Positions 45,790 through 61,740 of a DNA stretch of 64,000 nucleotides are shown in pieces; within the stretch, counting starts at the first letter, position 1, and each line of letters starts with the position of its first letter. Origin of the DNA: Sinonovacula constricta (lineage: Eukaryota; Mollusca; Bivalvia; Cardiida; Solecurtidae); NCBI GenBank assembly GCA_007844125.1, contig CM017559.1, positions 68,712,546 through 68,776,545 on the forward strand, in the 5' to 3' direction. Both the position numbers and the translations under genes were made by a program. Under the pieces are notes generated by a model. The model had not been told where the DNA came from. It searched no databases and saw nothing but the letters and a program-made list of their open reading frames with translations.

Positions 45790-46900
45790 TAAAAAAAAAC
45801 TCACAGAGGCGTGCCTGGGCTTACGCACTTACGCACGTGCGTACAATTGCTTCCGAAAATTGAAAAAATAAACACGCCTAAAAGCGACTTTAAATCGTCG
45901 CCTAACCCCGGTTAGGCAATACCAGTTAATTGTCTTTATTATTTATATCCATGTAATTTAAACATTTTTCTAATTCTACACAATCTTCAACAATCCAACT
46001 TGACGTATTTCTGTCTCTTCCTGCTTCTAAGAAAATTCTTTGTTCTAGACAGTAAGAGTACCCGCCACTCCGCCCCCCCCCCCCCCCCCCCCCCCGCGAA
46101 TGCATCTATGGCGTTCTATGGAAAAAATCCGGAGGGGGGGGGGGGCACGCCCCCGGACTTCCTAGGAATAGTGCGTATACTCAAAGTCGCCCAGGCACGC
46201 CCCTGCCTCAGCAACAACATATTTAAACAAATCCAGATAACCAATTATCCAGATATCGTAGAATGCACCAGTTAAACATATTGTACACAATTATTATGTT
46301 ACTTGATAAGTGCGTATTTTAATGACATGTGTGATATCAATCATATCAGATTGTTAATATAATAAAAAAATAACGCAAAATGTCTGCTGTTTATTCCTTT
46401 TGAGCATATATTCTAATTTGGTATTTTAAAAACGTATACCTATGAGAGATAAAGGTGTGAACTTTTACTTTTAAAAGTAGATAAAAATACCGAATGTGCT
46501 CAAGAACTTTTTTCCTGTAAACTAGTACGGACTTATCAGTTCGTCGAACAATGTTGTGAACACATCTCGGCACGTTTGCTCCTGCGGTTGCTGAGTATCT
46601 GCAGGATCGGTCTCATTACATGTCCACGCAGCTAAATACAACATGTACATACAGGTTTGTTTGGCAGGTTCATATCTGCCATACACACTTTACGCACGCG
46701 TGTTACCTCCTAAAAAATCGAAAATCTAAAAGTACCAAAAACATTAACAAAGTCGATGCCTAACCTGGGCTGGGCGGGTTAGGCAGGATATATTTTTGTC
46801 CGGAATTTCCATGTTATAAAATCTTATTAACAATCATATCAGTCGAGTTGAATATTGTGTTTTAAAGTTGTATTTATAGTCAACACCAAGCAAAACAACG
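45790..46900. repeat. Two related repeat segments around a C23/G12 foldback
   Basis: TTACGCACGTGCG and GTCGCCTAACCCCGGTTAGG (45830-45920) are echoed by TTTACGCACGCGTG and GATGCCTAACCTGG with GCGGGTTAGGCAGG (46690-46785). Between them, C23 (46073-46095) and G12 (46134-46145) are separated by 38 bp and could pair. This is probably an old dispersed repeat in two copies; the family is unknown. Confidence 0.45.
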
Positions 46901-47106
46901 TACTTTTTTTTCTGTTTCTTCTCACTTTTTGAGGCGAAAAAGCCTCTTAAATACACCCGAGCCAATGTAGCAGAAAACAGTTGTCAGCAAATATTTTTTT
47001 CTCTTTAATAAAAAAAATACTGGCCTTACATTTAAAAGAAAACGTAAGGCTTAAAATTGTATTCGTTTTAAATTTCGTGTTGTTTGTTTTTAATCTTCTT
47101 TCGTAA

Positions 47107-47394
47107 TAGATGCGGGTATATGCGATGGGATTTGCCGGCAATATTGCCAATACTGTGCAGCGACATTTCTATCATTAGCACAGGGGCACTTATTAGGTGC
47201 CCAAAGACTGAACCCGGCCGGTCCATTATACTGATACCGACGAGTCAGGCGTAATGCTGTCCCCTTACCCCGAGCGTTAGGAGGGAACCACTACCAACTT
47301 TGGTTTGAACCGGCCGGGGTTTGAACCCGCGACCTTCCGATCCGCAAGCCGACACTCTACCGATTGAGCTAATGCGGCCGGTTAGATGCGAGTA
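47107..47394 (-). mobile_element. tRNA-derived SINE (family B) with target duplication
   Basis: On the minus strand the head has A box TTAGCTCAATCGG and B box GGGTTCAAACCCC, followed by a body with ACGCCTGACTCGTCGG, a GGACCGGCCGGGTTCAGTC segment, GGGCACCTAATAAGTGCCC and CAATATTGCCGGCAAATCCC. It is flanked by 11-of-12 matching direct repeats TAGATGCGGGTA (47107-47118) and TAGATGCGAGTA (47383-47394), so the element is about 264 bp. A second copy lies at 62963-63240. Confidence 0.85.
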
Positions 47395-47489
47395 CATATC
47401 CTTATATGTTTGAATTGTTTTCCATGTTGAATTTCTTGCAGGGTAATGAATTAGTTTCGTTTTCCCATGTTGAAGCCATCGCCGATGAC
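47395..47489. other. Short unique spacer
   Basis: Nothing recognised. Confidence 0.4.
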
Positions 47490-48501
47490 ATGGCGTGTGA
47501 AACGTTGCAAAAATTCAAAAAATATTTTTATGTGTTATAAATGCACATTTATATTGTATAATTTTATATTTATGTGGTAAAATTCCGCATTTGTATTGCA
47601 TAAAAATATTTATGTTCAATATTTTTTATTTACATTAAAAAAAAATTCTATGTGGTAAAATTATTTTTATATTCTATAAAAGCAAGAAAAAATGCGTTCA
47701 ATAATTGCATCATGGGAAATGATTGTAACAAACGATTTCATTGGACAAAATTCCGAACCATTCCGGATTTAGGTAACGTATTCAGAGTCAGGCCGAAGTT
47801 ACAACTTACAGTTCACATATGCCAGTTTGTATTTCGCGACTGCTGAATGATTATGCTTTCTTTCTTAACTTGCACATTACTTTCAAAGTGATGTTGCATA
47901 CTTAAAACCTATTTAATTTTATGTTAATATGGATAGTTTAAAATGCCAATGATTCTTGTTCTTATGTGGGTTACACCAGGATATATACATAATTTTTTTT
48001 TTTTTTGTTCTTAGGACTAGGCTAAAATACCAGTGGGACAAGAAACTGTCTTCACTAGAAAACAGAAAATCTATCAGCTGCAAAAGGTCATAATTTGATT
48101 CTCCTATAATATGTAACCCAAGTGAAAGGATTTACAGTACCACAGAAATAGCCACAGCTAATTATTAATGCTGGTGTATTATTTTGTATTTAAATTGTCA
48201 CCAAATCAAAAGTAGTGTTTCTGAGAGTATTGTATTTCTTCTGCCTAAATACTGTGGTCCAATGAAATCGTTCGTTACAAATGTTATAAGTATCCCATGA
48301 TGCAATTATTGAACATAAATATTTGTTCACTTTATCGAATATAAATGTATGCTTGTTTTATAACACATAATGAAAATTTACCATATTAATATAGAACAAA
48401 AATATGTTTTTACAATATAAATACTGAATTTTACCAATTTTAGAATATAAATATACAATTTATCGCATTTTTTTCGAATTTTGCAACGTTCCACACGCCA
48501 T
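47490..48501. mobile_element. Foldback element with long inverted arms (about 1.0 kb)
   Basis: The left arm begins ATGGCGTGTGAAACGTTGCA and the right arm ends with the reverse complement of ATGGCGTGTGGAACGTTGCA. Both arms run about 280 bp: ATATTTTTATG/TATTATAACACAT-type AT-rich stretches, then TCAATAATTGCATCATGGGA and a final CGATTTCATTGGACAA, present in inverted order at 48255-48310. The middle (about 47765-48250) has no transposase-like frame. Its transcript would be a long hairpin RNA. Superfamily unknown; no target duplication was seen. Confidence 0.8.
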
Positions 48502-49611
<1,110 letters not shown>

Positions 49612-49790
49612 CACGTGGTGCATCGAGCCCAATCATTAGTTAAGATGTTATTTATCTGACGGTCTCAACAAATTTGTTTATTAGCTCCTTGGTACACTAA
49701 GCGTGAACCCCATAACCGGCAGCCATATTTGATAGACAGATCGTAGAATGGATAAGAGGAGGTGATAATCGTAAAAGGAAACACAGCAAA
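49612..49790 (+). promoter_or_regulatory. GATAD2: Candidate GATAD2 promoter and non-coding exon 1
   Basis: An E-box CACGTG lies at 49612-49617 and a YY1-like GCAGCCATATTTG at about 49720. A good donor (GCAAA|GTGAGT) at 49790/49791 would end a short leader exon beginning near 49700. That exon contains only a tiny upstream frame (ATG, four codons, TGA). Intron 1 would run to the acceptor at 53057. Position and splice fit support this, but it remains an inference. Confidence 0.4.
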
Positions 49791-51665
49791 GTGAGTTTTG
49801 TCAATGTTTTATTGATTCAAATCTATAAAAATTTCTAGTTAAGACATTGACCGTGTGTGTTCAATATAGAGCTTTTAATAAATTATACCCATTTGCTACC
49901 ATAGTTGCTGCATTCTGCACATTTTGAAAATCGATTGTTTCTAAAAAATCGAAAAGCCCTAAATCTAAGGGAAGTAACTATGCAAGTGTACGATTCGTTT
50001 GAGATTTTTTATAAGCGATTGGCACTGCTAATGAGCAGGTGATTGGGAAAATATGAGCTTAAGATAATGAATGCTCATTTTGTAAATATAAGTCATGTGT
50101 AAGGGTAATTTTGTCACGGTGTTATGGGTTCGTGTAATATGCTAATGAAGTAAACCGGAAGTTGTATTTTCTGTCATTGTCCAGAACTAATTGCCGGCAT
50201 TTGCAGTCGAAACATCAGCAAATTACCTTAATTACAATAGTTAAACACTGTTTTTCCCTCTAAATATGATTTAACAATAATCATAAGGATTTAAAGTATA
50301 CTTAATTTAAACAAAACCCAGCAGCAACACTATTGTGACAAGTTTTATCACAACAATACAATTTCAATTAGTCATTGCAAGGAACAAAGGATAATTAGGA
50401 CACGCTGTTGCACATATTCTGTTGATAATCTTGCTTGTTTTTCTCAAATATCTATAGACAGTCTTTTAAATGAACCCTCATTAAGACAGTTTACTTGAAT
50501 ATTGTGTTATGCTTGTTGTAATGAATGAAGGTGTTTTATCCACAATGCATCATTATAAATCTTTAAACTGTTTAATATATTAACCTGTTTTCAATTATAC
50601 TTCACATTATTTTAACCAAAATTTTTTGTATTTTTCTATATTTTACTCACATAGTTTGGTTTTAACATGATTATGTTCTATTTGTGTTTAACTTGTTTGT
50701 ATTATTGTTTGTATTTGGCGCCGTATAACCTTTTAAGTGTTGGTGTACAGTAAAACCCAACATACAAAGACATCCACAATGCAGATCAACCTTCAAAACT
50801 AGGTCATGGTTTATTTGACACCATTTATTGGATGACAAACAAGTATGATAATTTACCCAATCAGTTAACCATAGAAAGTATTTCTCCACCATCACAAATT
50901 TTACATGTTTCAAATTGGTTGGACCTGCATAATACTAATATGGACTGAATTCCTTCTGTTTAAGCATTAAACATTCTAATCTACGGTTGTAAATAATATT
51001 AATGTCAGGTATTGCCAGCTACTCAAAGGGGTGTAACCAGAAATGCCAATGAAATGGCTCATTACAAACAATGAGGAAAGGCACAGCTTTTAATCCTTTT
51101 CAACAAATCTAAAGGCCTAATTTTGCAGACAAATGGAAGATGAACAAGTCCTTGATTATTTAATTACAATGTGGTAATTTACCAAAGAAATATTGTCACA
51201 TAATCATTTGCTGATAAAATTGAGGCATGAGGACAGTAATGTGACATGGTACAGATACTGTTTAAGGTATTGGTTAAAAACTATACATCAAATTACCCAA
51301 AGTCAAAACCACAATGTTAGCTGCATTTATACGTTGTACTTGTAACAAAGGCCAGGCTGGTTCGAAACTATAAATGTAAACAGCCTATCCTTAATCTTTC
51401 AAGTTTGTTTAGCACCATGTTTTGTAGTTCAGGAATGATGGTTTCAGTAGCAGAAATGACTGATTTAACTAAGCAATTTTAGTTGTGTCCTGGAAAGAGC
51501 AGGATGCTGTTTTGATTGCATCAGAGACAATTCATTGCTTCGAAAATGTACGAAACGCATGATTCCAGAACACTTTTGGAAAAGCTGTTTATGACATAAT
51601 TTGCCAGAATTGTGCACATCTTTACAAGATCATTACTGAACTGCAATGTGTCAAAGTTAGATTAT
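49791..51665. other. Probable intron 1 of GATAD2, left part
   Basis: Non-coding AT-rich sequence. It contains one short dispersed repeat at 50690-50770. No exon-like frame is supported. Confidence 0.45.
50690..50770 (+). repeat. Short dispersed repeat with GGCGCCGTATAACC core
   Basis: Second copy of the motif seen at 28577-28640 (-): GGCGCCGTATAACC, then AGTGTTGGTGTACAGTAAAA and CCCAACATAC. Confidence 0.65.
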
Positions 51666-51673
51666 ATTTACAT

Positions 51674-52082
51674 CAGGGGTGGCAAAATCAATTGTCCGAG
51701 TTGTCCGAGTCGTACATTTCTTGTCCCGGACAAGTTACTTTTTTCAATTGGCTTGTCCGTGGACAAGTGAAAAAATCCAATTTCTAAGTGTTGAAATTCC
51801 CCAAAATAACTTTTATTTCCCAAACTAAAACGAAAGACTAAAAGCATTAAAAGATTTGTTTACGTTTGTAATTGTAATATGATAAATTTGACTAAACATG
51901 AAGTAATTACATGATAGTTTTATGGTTTAACAGATTGAAGTGATTATTAAATCATTGTTGTTAAAATACTTGTGTTTTTATTAATGAATTTACGGACAAG
52001 TAGCACATTGGTACGGACAAGTACATTTTTATAACCACTTGTCTGTGGACAAGTAAACATTTCTGAGATTTCGCCACCCCTG
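51674..52082. mobile_element. hAT-type MITE, 409 bp, with perfect 8-bp target duplication
   Basis: Ends are CAGGGGTGGCAAAATC and its imperfect inverse GATTTCGCCACCCCTG, the CAGGGG(T)G style of hAT termini. Directly outside both ends is ATTTACAT (51666-51673 and 52083-52090), the 8-bp duplication expected for hAT. Subterminal TTGTCCG and CGGACAAGT motifs repeat many times in both orientations, as for transposase-binding sites. There is no transposase frame, so it is non-autonomous. It sits in probable intron 1 of GATAD2. Confidence 0.92.
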
Positions 52083-52090
52083 ATTTACAT

Positions 52091-53057
52091 TGTGTGTAAT
52101 TGTCTGATTGAATGCTTAAAATCCCTGTGTTAGAATTGCTTAGGAGACTATTTCTCCACAATTCATTCATTCATATGTATGTATTCAATTTGTGTTTTGC
52201 TGTAATTTTTGGCTTCAGAATTTATTGCTTTTACTTGCACTATTATTGTATTATTTCCTTCCCCCATTTACTATTTTAAAATTAATTTCTAGAACTAAAG
52301 TTTGTATATTCAGAATAGAATTGTATTCTTCTTTTACTTTTTCTTATAAATTGGTTAACAATTCTATTGCTATATGAAATAGGAAACACATACCCTCATT
52401 GTATGTGGCTTTTTTCAACCAAGTGGGTATTATCTTCAGATATTGGGCGCACCTTTTTAGATAATGAGTTGAATTGAAATGAGTTAATGATTGCTAAAGC
52501 AGGGGTTACCCGGCCAAAAGAAATCGGACTGTGGCTAATTTAAAATAGAAAATGTTCAAAACAATTAGGTATAAAGGTCTGTAAAATGAAAATGTTGCAC
52601 ACAGTCAGATGAGATATCATTTATTATGTTCTTGACCTCTGATATGGATAACTGCATACAATCAGCATGGATTTTAGGACCATGTCTTTTTTGCAGGGTA
52701 AATGCTCATCAGGGTTTAAGGTGTTTTCATTTATTTAGTTACTCTGTGACTTGTAGTTTAATCATTATTGTCATTTTTATCGTTTATTTCATTAGTTTAC
52801 ATTATTATAAAATATACATTATAAAATTTTATTGTAAAGAAAAGGTTTTGTAATGTATTTGTAATTTCGTACTGACTAATCTATTGAAATAAAACTAATT
52901 GTTAATATGTCATCCTGTGTTTCTGACAATGATGCACATTTTACTATATTCACTTCCTTATTCCATCTCATTACGGATTTGTCAATTTTGTTTAAAGAAA
53001 AACAAGAGGGAGGCTAGTGTCTAATAGCACTAAAATATTTTATATTTGTTTATTTAG
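52091..53057. other. Probable intron 1 of GATAD2, right part
   Basis: AT-rich and non-coding. It ends with the acceptor TTTATTTAG at 53057, three bases before the start codon of GATAD2. Short frames at 52192-52377 and 52626-52853 are hydrophobic and unsupported. Confidence 0.5.
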
Positions 53058-53060
53058 AAG

Positions 53061-57083
<4,023 letters not shown>

Positions 57084-58935
57084 ATTTATCATTTTCGTCT
57101 ACTTGTATGAATTTTCTTTCTTGTTTAGTTGCAGTAGGAAAAATCAGTTATTTATAATTTACATTTATTTTGGTTTTCTACATTGTCTATGAAGTAATTT
57201 ATTTTAATTGTTGCATTTTTTCAATGGTGAACTAGTTTCAATGTAATGAAATGTTATTATATAATGATACTGACAATTATAACTTTTACATTGGACATTA
57301 GTAGTTCAGTCAATACATTCAGAACATTCAAAGTAATGAAATAATAACTATGTTCCCAGTTGAGATTTCCTTTTTTTTGTGCCTTAAGTTTATACTTTTG
57401 GTGGTAGTTTTATGCGTTGTACTATTATTGTATACATTGAATGGTTGTGTGCTGCCAATTATTTTCATTGAACTATCATTTCTGCTACACTGACAACCTC
57501 TTTTGTTTACCATATGTGTACAGCCAGACTCTGATATGGTATCAAACTATACAAAGTGTAATCTTTTTTTTCCTTAGAACCAAGAAAGTACTTGTGTATT
57601 ATTCTGTTCTTTTTCTACAAAGTCCCAATCTTTTTTTTTTTCATACAATTTAAAAAAAATGTGATCATTTACCAATTGAACCATTCTTAATTGATTTCTT
57701 GCTATGGGAGGGACATGTATCAGTTGTTTGATTATTCATCAAATTCTATCCAGACTTCAGTCACATGACTCATAATTGTGTTGGTACTTAATGAGTCGTT
57801 ATGGTAACGTTTCATGACATACTTGTAAATGGCATGTTTTGCCTATTTCATCTTGTTAGACAGTTCTGTGACAATCGTTATTTTACTAAGATTGTTCATA
57901 TCTAAAAAAACAAAGACTTGCTTTATAAGCTATGTTACTTAACATAATGGTATATTTAATTAAATAATGTTTTTCTAACAACACGAAGTAAACTATTTTT
58001 AGGCCACCAGTTTCATCTCCTTTCAAACATTTAGTACATGTACATCAAAGTTTTTGTATGATTAGAGTTGTGTAGATAATGTGTCAATATCACAAGATAG
58101 CTTTATTCATACCTTAACTATAGTCTTAGTCATTTTGCTTACAGCTACAAGCCAATGTATGCCAGTGTAGTCATAGACACCAAGAAGCAATTGGTGTAGG
58201 TACTGATCAGATCGCTTCTAGTGGAATGTACACTATTTGCCAAAGACTTGTCCTTTGGTGCTAAGTTGTCAAAGGGTTAATGTTCATTAAACATGTTTTT
58301 CTATTTACAATGATTAATACTTCTGTCAGTAGATAATGGTTTCTATGGTGATTTATAATCATGGCTGAAAAGAACTGGTATTCTTCGATATCAGTTGTCC
58401 CCATAGGTTTGACATACACTTCTATGGAGTTTGATAATTAAAGTTGTGTACTATAATAAAAGGCACTTATATGATAATTAAGATTGCAGAAAATCCTCCT
58501 ATTTCTGTTCACTTGATCAGATTGCAGCCGGTCTTAACAGGATTCTGTGGGATAGGGAAGTTAGGAATACACTTGCAAAATGCAACTGTAATTCGAAAAT
58601 TGAAGCTTAGCATAGGTTTATTCAACTTTAATCAGCATGATGATTGAAAACAATACCGATCAAAAATATATTGATGATAAGCATTGACATGCATTGCAGT
58701 TCAGTTTTGATTGCTGACACCATGCTTATATCGTGCATGTGTTTTATACAGTTTGTAAGGTGCATGCACACTTGCAAAGCCGTTTGTAACAACGTGACAA
58801 CCATGTGTACATAAATCATTTCATTAAGGTGTACATGCTTCTTGTTTATGATGTTAAGTAGCTCTTGGTTGTTCCATAGTGCTATGTGTGAGTTTGTATA
58901 CAATGAAAATAAACTGCGTATTTTGGTACATAAAG
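57084..58935 (+). other. GATAD2: Probable 3' UTR of GATAD2
   Basis: AT-rich sequence after the stop codon without a convincing frame. AATAAA at 58908-58913, followed by the GT-rich TGTTGCTTGTTGTG, is the best poly(A) signal found. Earlier sites are possible. Confidence 0.5.
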
Positions 58936-59751
58936 TTGTTGCTTGTTGTGTTTTTTTCTATTCCATCTCTACCTTGCAGTCTATGTCTTTGTTTCTAATG
59001 TTTTTATTTCTCTGTTTTCCTTTAGTTTTAACTTGATATGTCACATTTATTTTCATTGTCGTTCTAGCAATCTTTCTTTATAACGCTTCTGTCTATCCTT
59101 CATATACCCACTTAACTCATCTGGTTGTCGTTTCTCACTCTCATTCTCACCCTCACCGTTTTCGCCTTCACGGCTTGGGTTCAAGTCCCGTTCTTTACAC
59201 TTAAATAGCTGAAGGTCGCAATAATGACCCTACTTGATCATTGTGGTATATTTATCACTGGTGTATTTATCACTGTGGTGTATTTATCATTATGGAGTAT
59301 TTATCATTGTGGTGTATTTAAACAACAAACGTTCTCTTCTCAATACCCTAGTTCTCTATACACATATTTACTCTATCAACTAATCTATTGTCTGTCTTCA
59401 CATTGTTTTTCTTGATTCTTCTCCACCTTCCTCTTCGATCTCTGCTCGACACAAATATTTCCTCTCTCTTCCGTTATTCACGTATTTGTCTGTATACCGT
59501 GCTATCTATTAATGGGTCATATTTGTCTGTCTTACTACAACTTTCTCCAAGTATATTCTCTGTCTATTTTGCTTTTTAAGCAAACATTCTCCATGCGCCT
59601 GTCTTACTACCTCTGTATTTGTTAGACGCTAGTCTATACCTATTCAGGAATAAAATAATAATATTTGAACTACTTATGTTAGGCTTATATCTTCATGTTA
59701 TAGTTTATACACATTTTATGATCAAAAAGTGCTGCTCCTGACGAGGCAGCT
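58936..59751. other. Intergenic region with a short 18-bp tandem repeat
   Basis: At 59236-59320 about four copies of a TATTTATCACTGTGGTG-type unit occur. GGGTTCAAGTCCCG at about 59177 resembles a tRNA B box but no A box accompanies it. The rest is pyrimidine-rich and non-coding. Confidence 0.55.
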
Positions 59752-60450
59752 GTCGATGGGATGGTTCTAGATGATCTGGATACTTGTGCCCCGCAGTCTA
59801 GACTACATATATTAGACTCTCTGATGGGATGGTTCTAGATGATCTGGATACTTGTGTCCCGCAGTCTAGACTACATATATTAGACTCTCTCTGATGGAAT
59901 GGTTCTAGATGATCTGGATACTTGTGTCCCGCAGTCTAGACTACATATATTAGACTCTCTCTGATGGGATGGTTCTAGATGATCTGGATACTTGTGTCCC
60001 GCAGTCTAGACTACATATATTAGACTCTCTCTGATGGGATGGTTCTAGATGATCTGGATACGTGTGTCCCGCAGTCTAGACTACATATATTAGACTCTCT
60101 CTGATGGAATGGTTCTAGATGATCTGGATACTTGTGTCCCGCAGTCTAGACTACATATATTAGACTCTCTCTGATGGGATGGTTCTAGATGATCTGGATA
60201 CTTGTGTCCCGCAGTCTAGACTACATATATTAGACTCTCTCTGATGGGATGGTTCTAGATGATCTCTGGATACTTGTGTCCCGCAGTCTAGACTACATAT
60301 ATTAGACTCTCTCTGATGGGATGGTTCTAGATGATCTCTGGATACTTGTGTCCCGCAGTCTAGACTACATATTAGACTCTCTGATGGGATGGTTCTAGAT
60401 GATCTGGATACTTGTGTCCCGCAGTCTAGACTACATATATTAGACTCTTT
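59752..60450. repeat. 70-bp minisatellite array
   Basis: Ten copies of a 68-72 bp unit with GGTTCTAGATGATCTGGATA, CTTGTGTCCCGCAGTCTAGA and CTACATATATTAGACTCTCT in order. Differences are few, mainly CT insertions and GATGGGAT/GATGGAAT, so the expansion looks recent. Confidence 0.96.
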
Positions 60451-61089
60451 ATATATACTGTATATAGTATTTACTGCAATAAAGCTGAATAGATCTTAAT
60501 TCATATCCCCACCCCCACACACCAAAATGTTCTGGATTCGCCTCTGCCGGGTACGTCATTTGATTTTAGATAGTGTGGTAAGCATATTGGTCAAGTGTGG
60601 GTAGTGTGTCTTCGTTGTATTCTCTTTTATATATCTAACACTTTACAAAAGTCTGTCTGGCCGTCCAAAAGTTTGCCACCCGCCCATCTGGCAAAAAGCC
60701 TGCCACCCGCCCTATCTGGCCATCCATGTTGGTCTCCATTCGCTCTTCTTGTACCTCGAGCTATATTTTCTCTATAACTTTTTTATCGCTCAGAAAAAAT
60801 GAACAAGTATTTCCTTTGACTAGGTGTCTTTATACACAAACATAATCAAGACCCCTTTAATCTTTTTTTTACCTATTAATAGTTACAAGTATTTCCGTTG
60901 TTGTTATATGTTACATGTACTATCAACCTGGTACGTAAACATTGAGGTGCAGCAAACCTCACCACGTATAATGATGTTATGAAATTTTCATGTGCAGCTT
61001 TAATAATAGCAGCATTCCAATAAAACAAAGCTTTTTAAATTAGATACAATAAATTGATTATTTTGCCTAAACGTAACTCCCAATTTAAA
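60451..61089. other. Intergenic spacer, no gene recognised
   Basis: Contains a small CTGCCACCCGCCC duplication near 60680-60715. The 60-codon frame at 60595-60777 is unsupported. Confidence 0.45.
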
Positions 61090-61568
61090 GCTGATAGCCA
61101 GCCAAATTAATTATTGTTGCATGAAAATTTCTGGCAAAATGTTAATTATTTATGCTCTATACATATGTGACAAGTGAATGATAACACCCAACTCCTCATT
61201 GCAAACATGTATTTCCTATCTGAGCCACGCTGAACAGTTAATTATTTTTGAACGGAGAAAAGTTCAGAAAACCACTTGACTGCTTTACATTTTAGATCTC
61301 TTTATATAGCCATCTGTAATATCTGCTATGACATCGATGGCTATTTTTAGCAGAAATCCCCATCGTGCTCATTTATATATTTGGAAAGGATTTAGAGAGA
61401 TTTAATGGTTTGTACTGTCTTACAATTAGGGTTGTGTTAAAAGTCGTTATAACCTAGACTTAAATTCAACTTTGTTAAGCTAAGAAATTACGCCTGAATC
61501 CCTCAAAACAAGAGGACGATATTGTTACATGTACTTACTCTCTTCAAACTACCGAATACCACACTTAA
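61090..61568 (+). mobile_element. Family A element, copy 8, just upstream of KCTD7-like
   Basis: Shares ACATATGTGACAAGTGAATG, ATTGCAAACATGTATTTCCT with ATCTGAGCCACGCTG, AAAACCACTTGACTGC, TAGCAGAAATCCCCATCGTG, GATATTGTTACATGTAC and right terminus CAAACTACCGAATACCACAC. Confidence 0.75.
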
Positions 61569-61740
61569 CCACCATCGATAACCTTCGGATATAATCGGCA
61601 AGTTCCGTCACATGTCGGTTACATACGAGGTATGCCTATCATCGACAGTAAACACCCTGACGTCATGGTTTGTTTATGTTGGGTTGCGAGTGGAAAGTTG
61701 AATCTTCGCTCATATTTTGTCACAATCGTTATAATTTAAA
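61569..61740 (+). promoter_or_regulatory. KCTD7-like proximal promoter with CRE
   Basis: A perfect palindromic cAMP-response element TGACGTCA lies at 61659-61666, 75 bp before the start codon. AGTAAACA, a forkhead-like site, is just upstream. No TATA box is apparent at a fitting distance. Regulation by CREB/ATF is inferred from the motif alone. Confidence 0.5.

Noticed and set aside
47300..47385. Functional tRNA on the minus strand
   Set aside because: It is fused to a SINE body and flanked by a target duplication, and a second copy has the same body.
59165..59195. tRNA or SINE at GGGTTCAAGTCCCG
   Set aside because: Only a B-box-like motif is present, with no A box, stems or recognisable body.
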